Source: Candidatus Competibacter phosphatis (GTDB lineage Bacteria > Pseudomonadota > Gammaproteobacteria > Competibacterales > Competibacteraceae). From it: a DNA stretch of 64,000 nucleotides. The first letter of the stretch is position 1. Every line of letters begins with the position of its first letter. The DNA lies in assembly GCF_012939995.1 (NCBI RefSeq), contig NZ_SPMZ01000012.1, forward strand, positions 18,947-82,946. The letters run 5' to 3'. The translations under genes and the position numbers were made by a program. The notes beneath the pieces are model-generated. The model was not told the origin of the DNA. It searched no databases and saw nothing but the letters and a program-made list of their open reading frames with translations. This document shows, piece by piece, positions 63,887 through 64,000 of this stretch.

Positions 63887-64000
63887 TTATTGACCTGGTG
63901 CGGGAGTGGGTGATATCGGCACGGGCGCCGTTTCGCCGTCAACGGTGGTCGCGGTGGGCTCGACCGGTGGGGTTGCGGGCTCGACCGGTGGGGTTGCGGA
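63887..64000 (-). CDS. C-terminal end of an upstream gene, probably yfgM-like (truncated by window edge)
   Basis: The minus-strand frame is open from the window edge to TAA at 63887-63889, giving 37 residues of a Pro/Thr-rich tail (ATPPVEPATPPVEP, then TPAPGQ). The stop is 4 bp before the bamB ATG. Since yfgM (a TPR membrane protein) usually precedes bamB, it is the best guess, but the conserved part lies beyond the window. Confidence 0.6.
   Translation of the reverse strand, partial: SATPPVEPATPPVEPTATTVDGETAPVPISPTPAPGQ
63956..63997. repeat. 21-bp tandem repeat, two copies
   Basis: Two perfect in-frame 21-bp units (63956-63976 and 63977-63997) beginning GGGCTCGACC, encoding a heptad with PPVEPAT in the tail of the truncated gene. 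The array may extend past the window edge. Confidence 0.8.

Overview
The window is a gene-dense, GC-rich chromosomal segment from a gammaproteobacterium. The evidence is the order of core genes: murC-ddlB-ftsQ-ftsA-ftsZ-lpxC-secA-argJ-mutT, then zapD/coaE/pilD/pilC/pilB, rph-rdgB-hemW divergent from yicC, rsgA divergent from orn, and marC/priA/argS with an ftsN-like gene. I cannot fix the genus; an environmental Competibacter/Chromatiales-like lineage is a guess. I see no tRNA, rRNA, CRISPR array, insertion sequence or prophage.

Layout. 1-10937 (+) is the division and cell-wall (dcw) cluster end, lipid A, Sec export, arginine synthesis and a Nudix gene. 10972-16285 (-) is zapD-coaE-pilDCB. 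16579-22351 is an accessory envelope block: a PhoX-like (DUF839) lipoprotein, a two-haem cytochrome c lipoprotein, an orphan TAXI binding protein and a DUF3011 protein. 22642-34459 holds thrH, class I fumarase, an OpgC-like acyltransferase, gltB-gltD, a GH1 beta-glucosidase and a TPR protein. 34594-41578 holds a LysE exporter, rsgA/orn, a sulfurtransferase, hemW-rdgB-rph and yicC. 41775-46152 holds an isochorismatase-fold hydrolase, a PP2C-like phosphatase, a secreted unknown, comM and ubiK. 46468-48747 is glnK-amtB-glnK with a good sigma-54 promoter and NtrC-like boxes. 48816-51640 is speE/speA, head to head. 51637-57329 holds a YbaK-HDOD protein, a short FtsN-like protein, argS and a DUF294/CBS nucleotidyltransferase. 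57443-59427 is DUF485-actP (acetate uptake). 59823-64000 is priA, marC, bamB and the end of a probable yfgM.

Functional themes are cell envelope and division (murC to secA, zapD, ftsN-like, bamB), nitrogen assimilation (gltBD, glnK-amtB-glnK, arginine to polyamines) and acetate/carbon use (actP, fumarase, beta-glucosidase).

Seven genes are split by apparent single-base shifts, eight events in all: ftsA, ftsZ, the cytochrome, opgC-like, rph, PP2C-like and DUF294 (twice). Each can be placed at a run of two to eight identical bases, and three hit essential or highly conserved genes (ftsA, ftsZ, rph). This looks like sequencing or assembly indels rather than biology, so I annotate these as single genes spanning the shift.

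Nothing here is clearly a new defence or mobile system. The least explained parts are the PhoX/cytochrome/TAXI/DUF3011 block, the SPOR-less FtsN-like protein beside a YbaK-HDOD fusion, and structured leaders before gltB and DUF485-actP.
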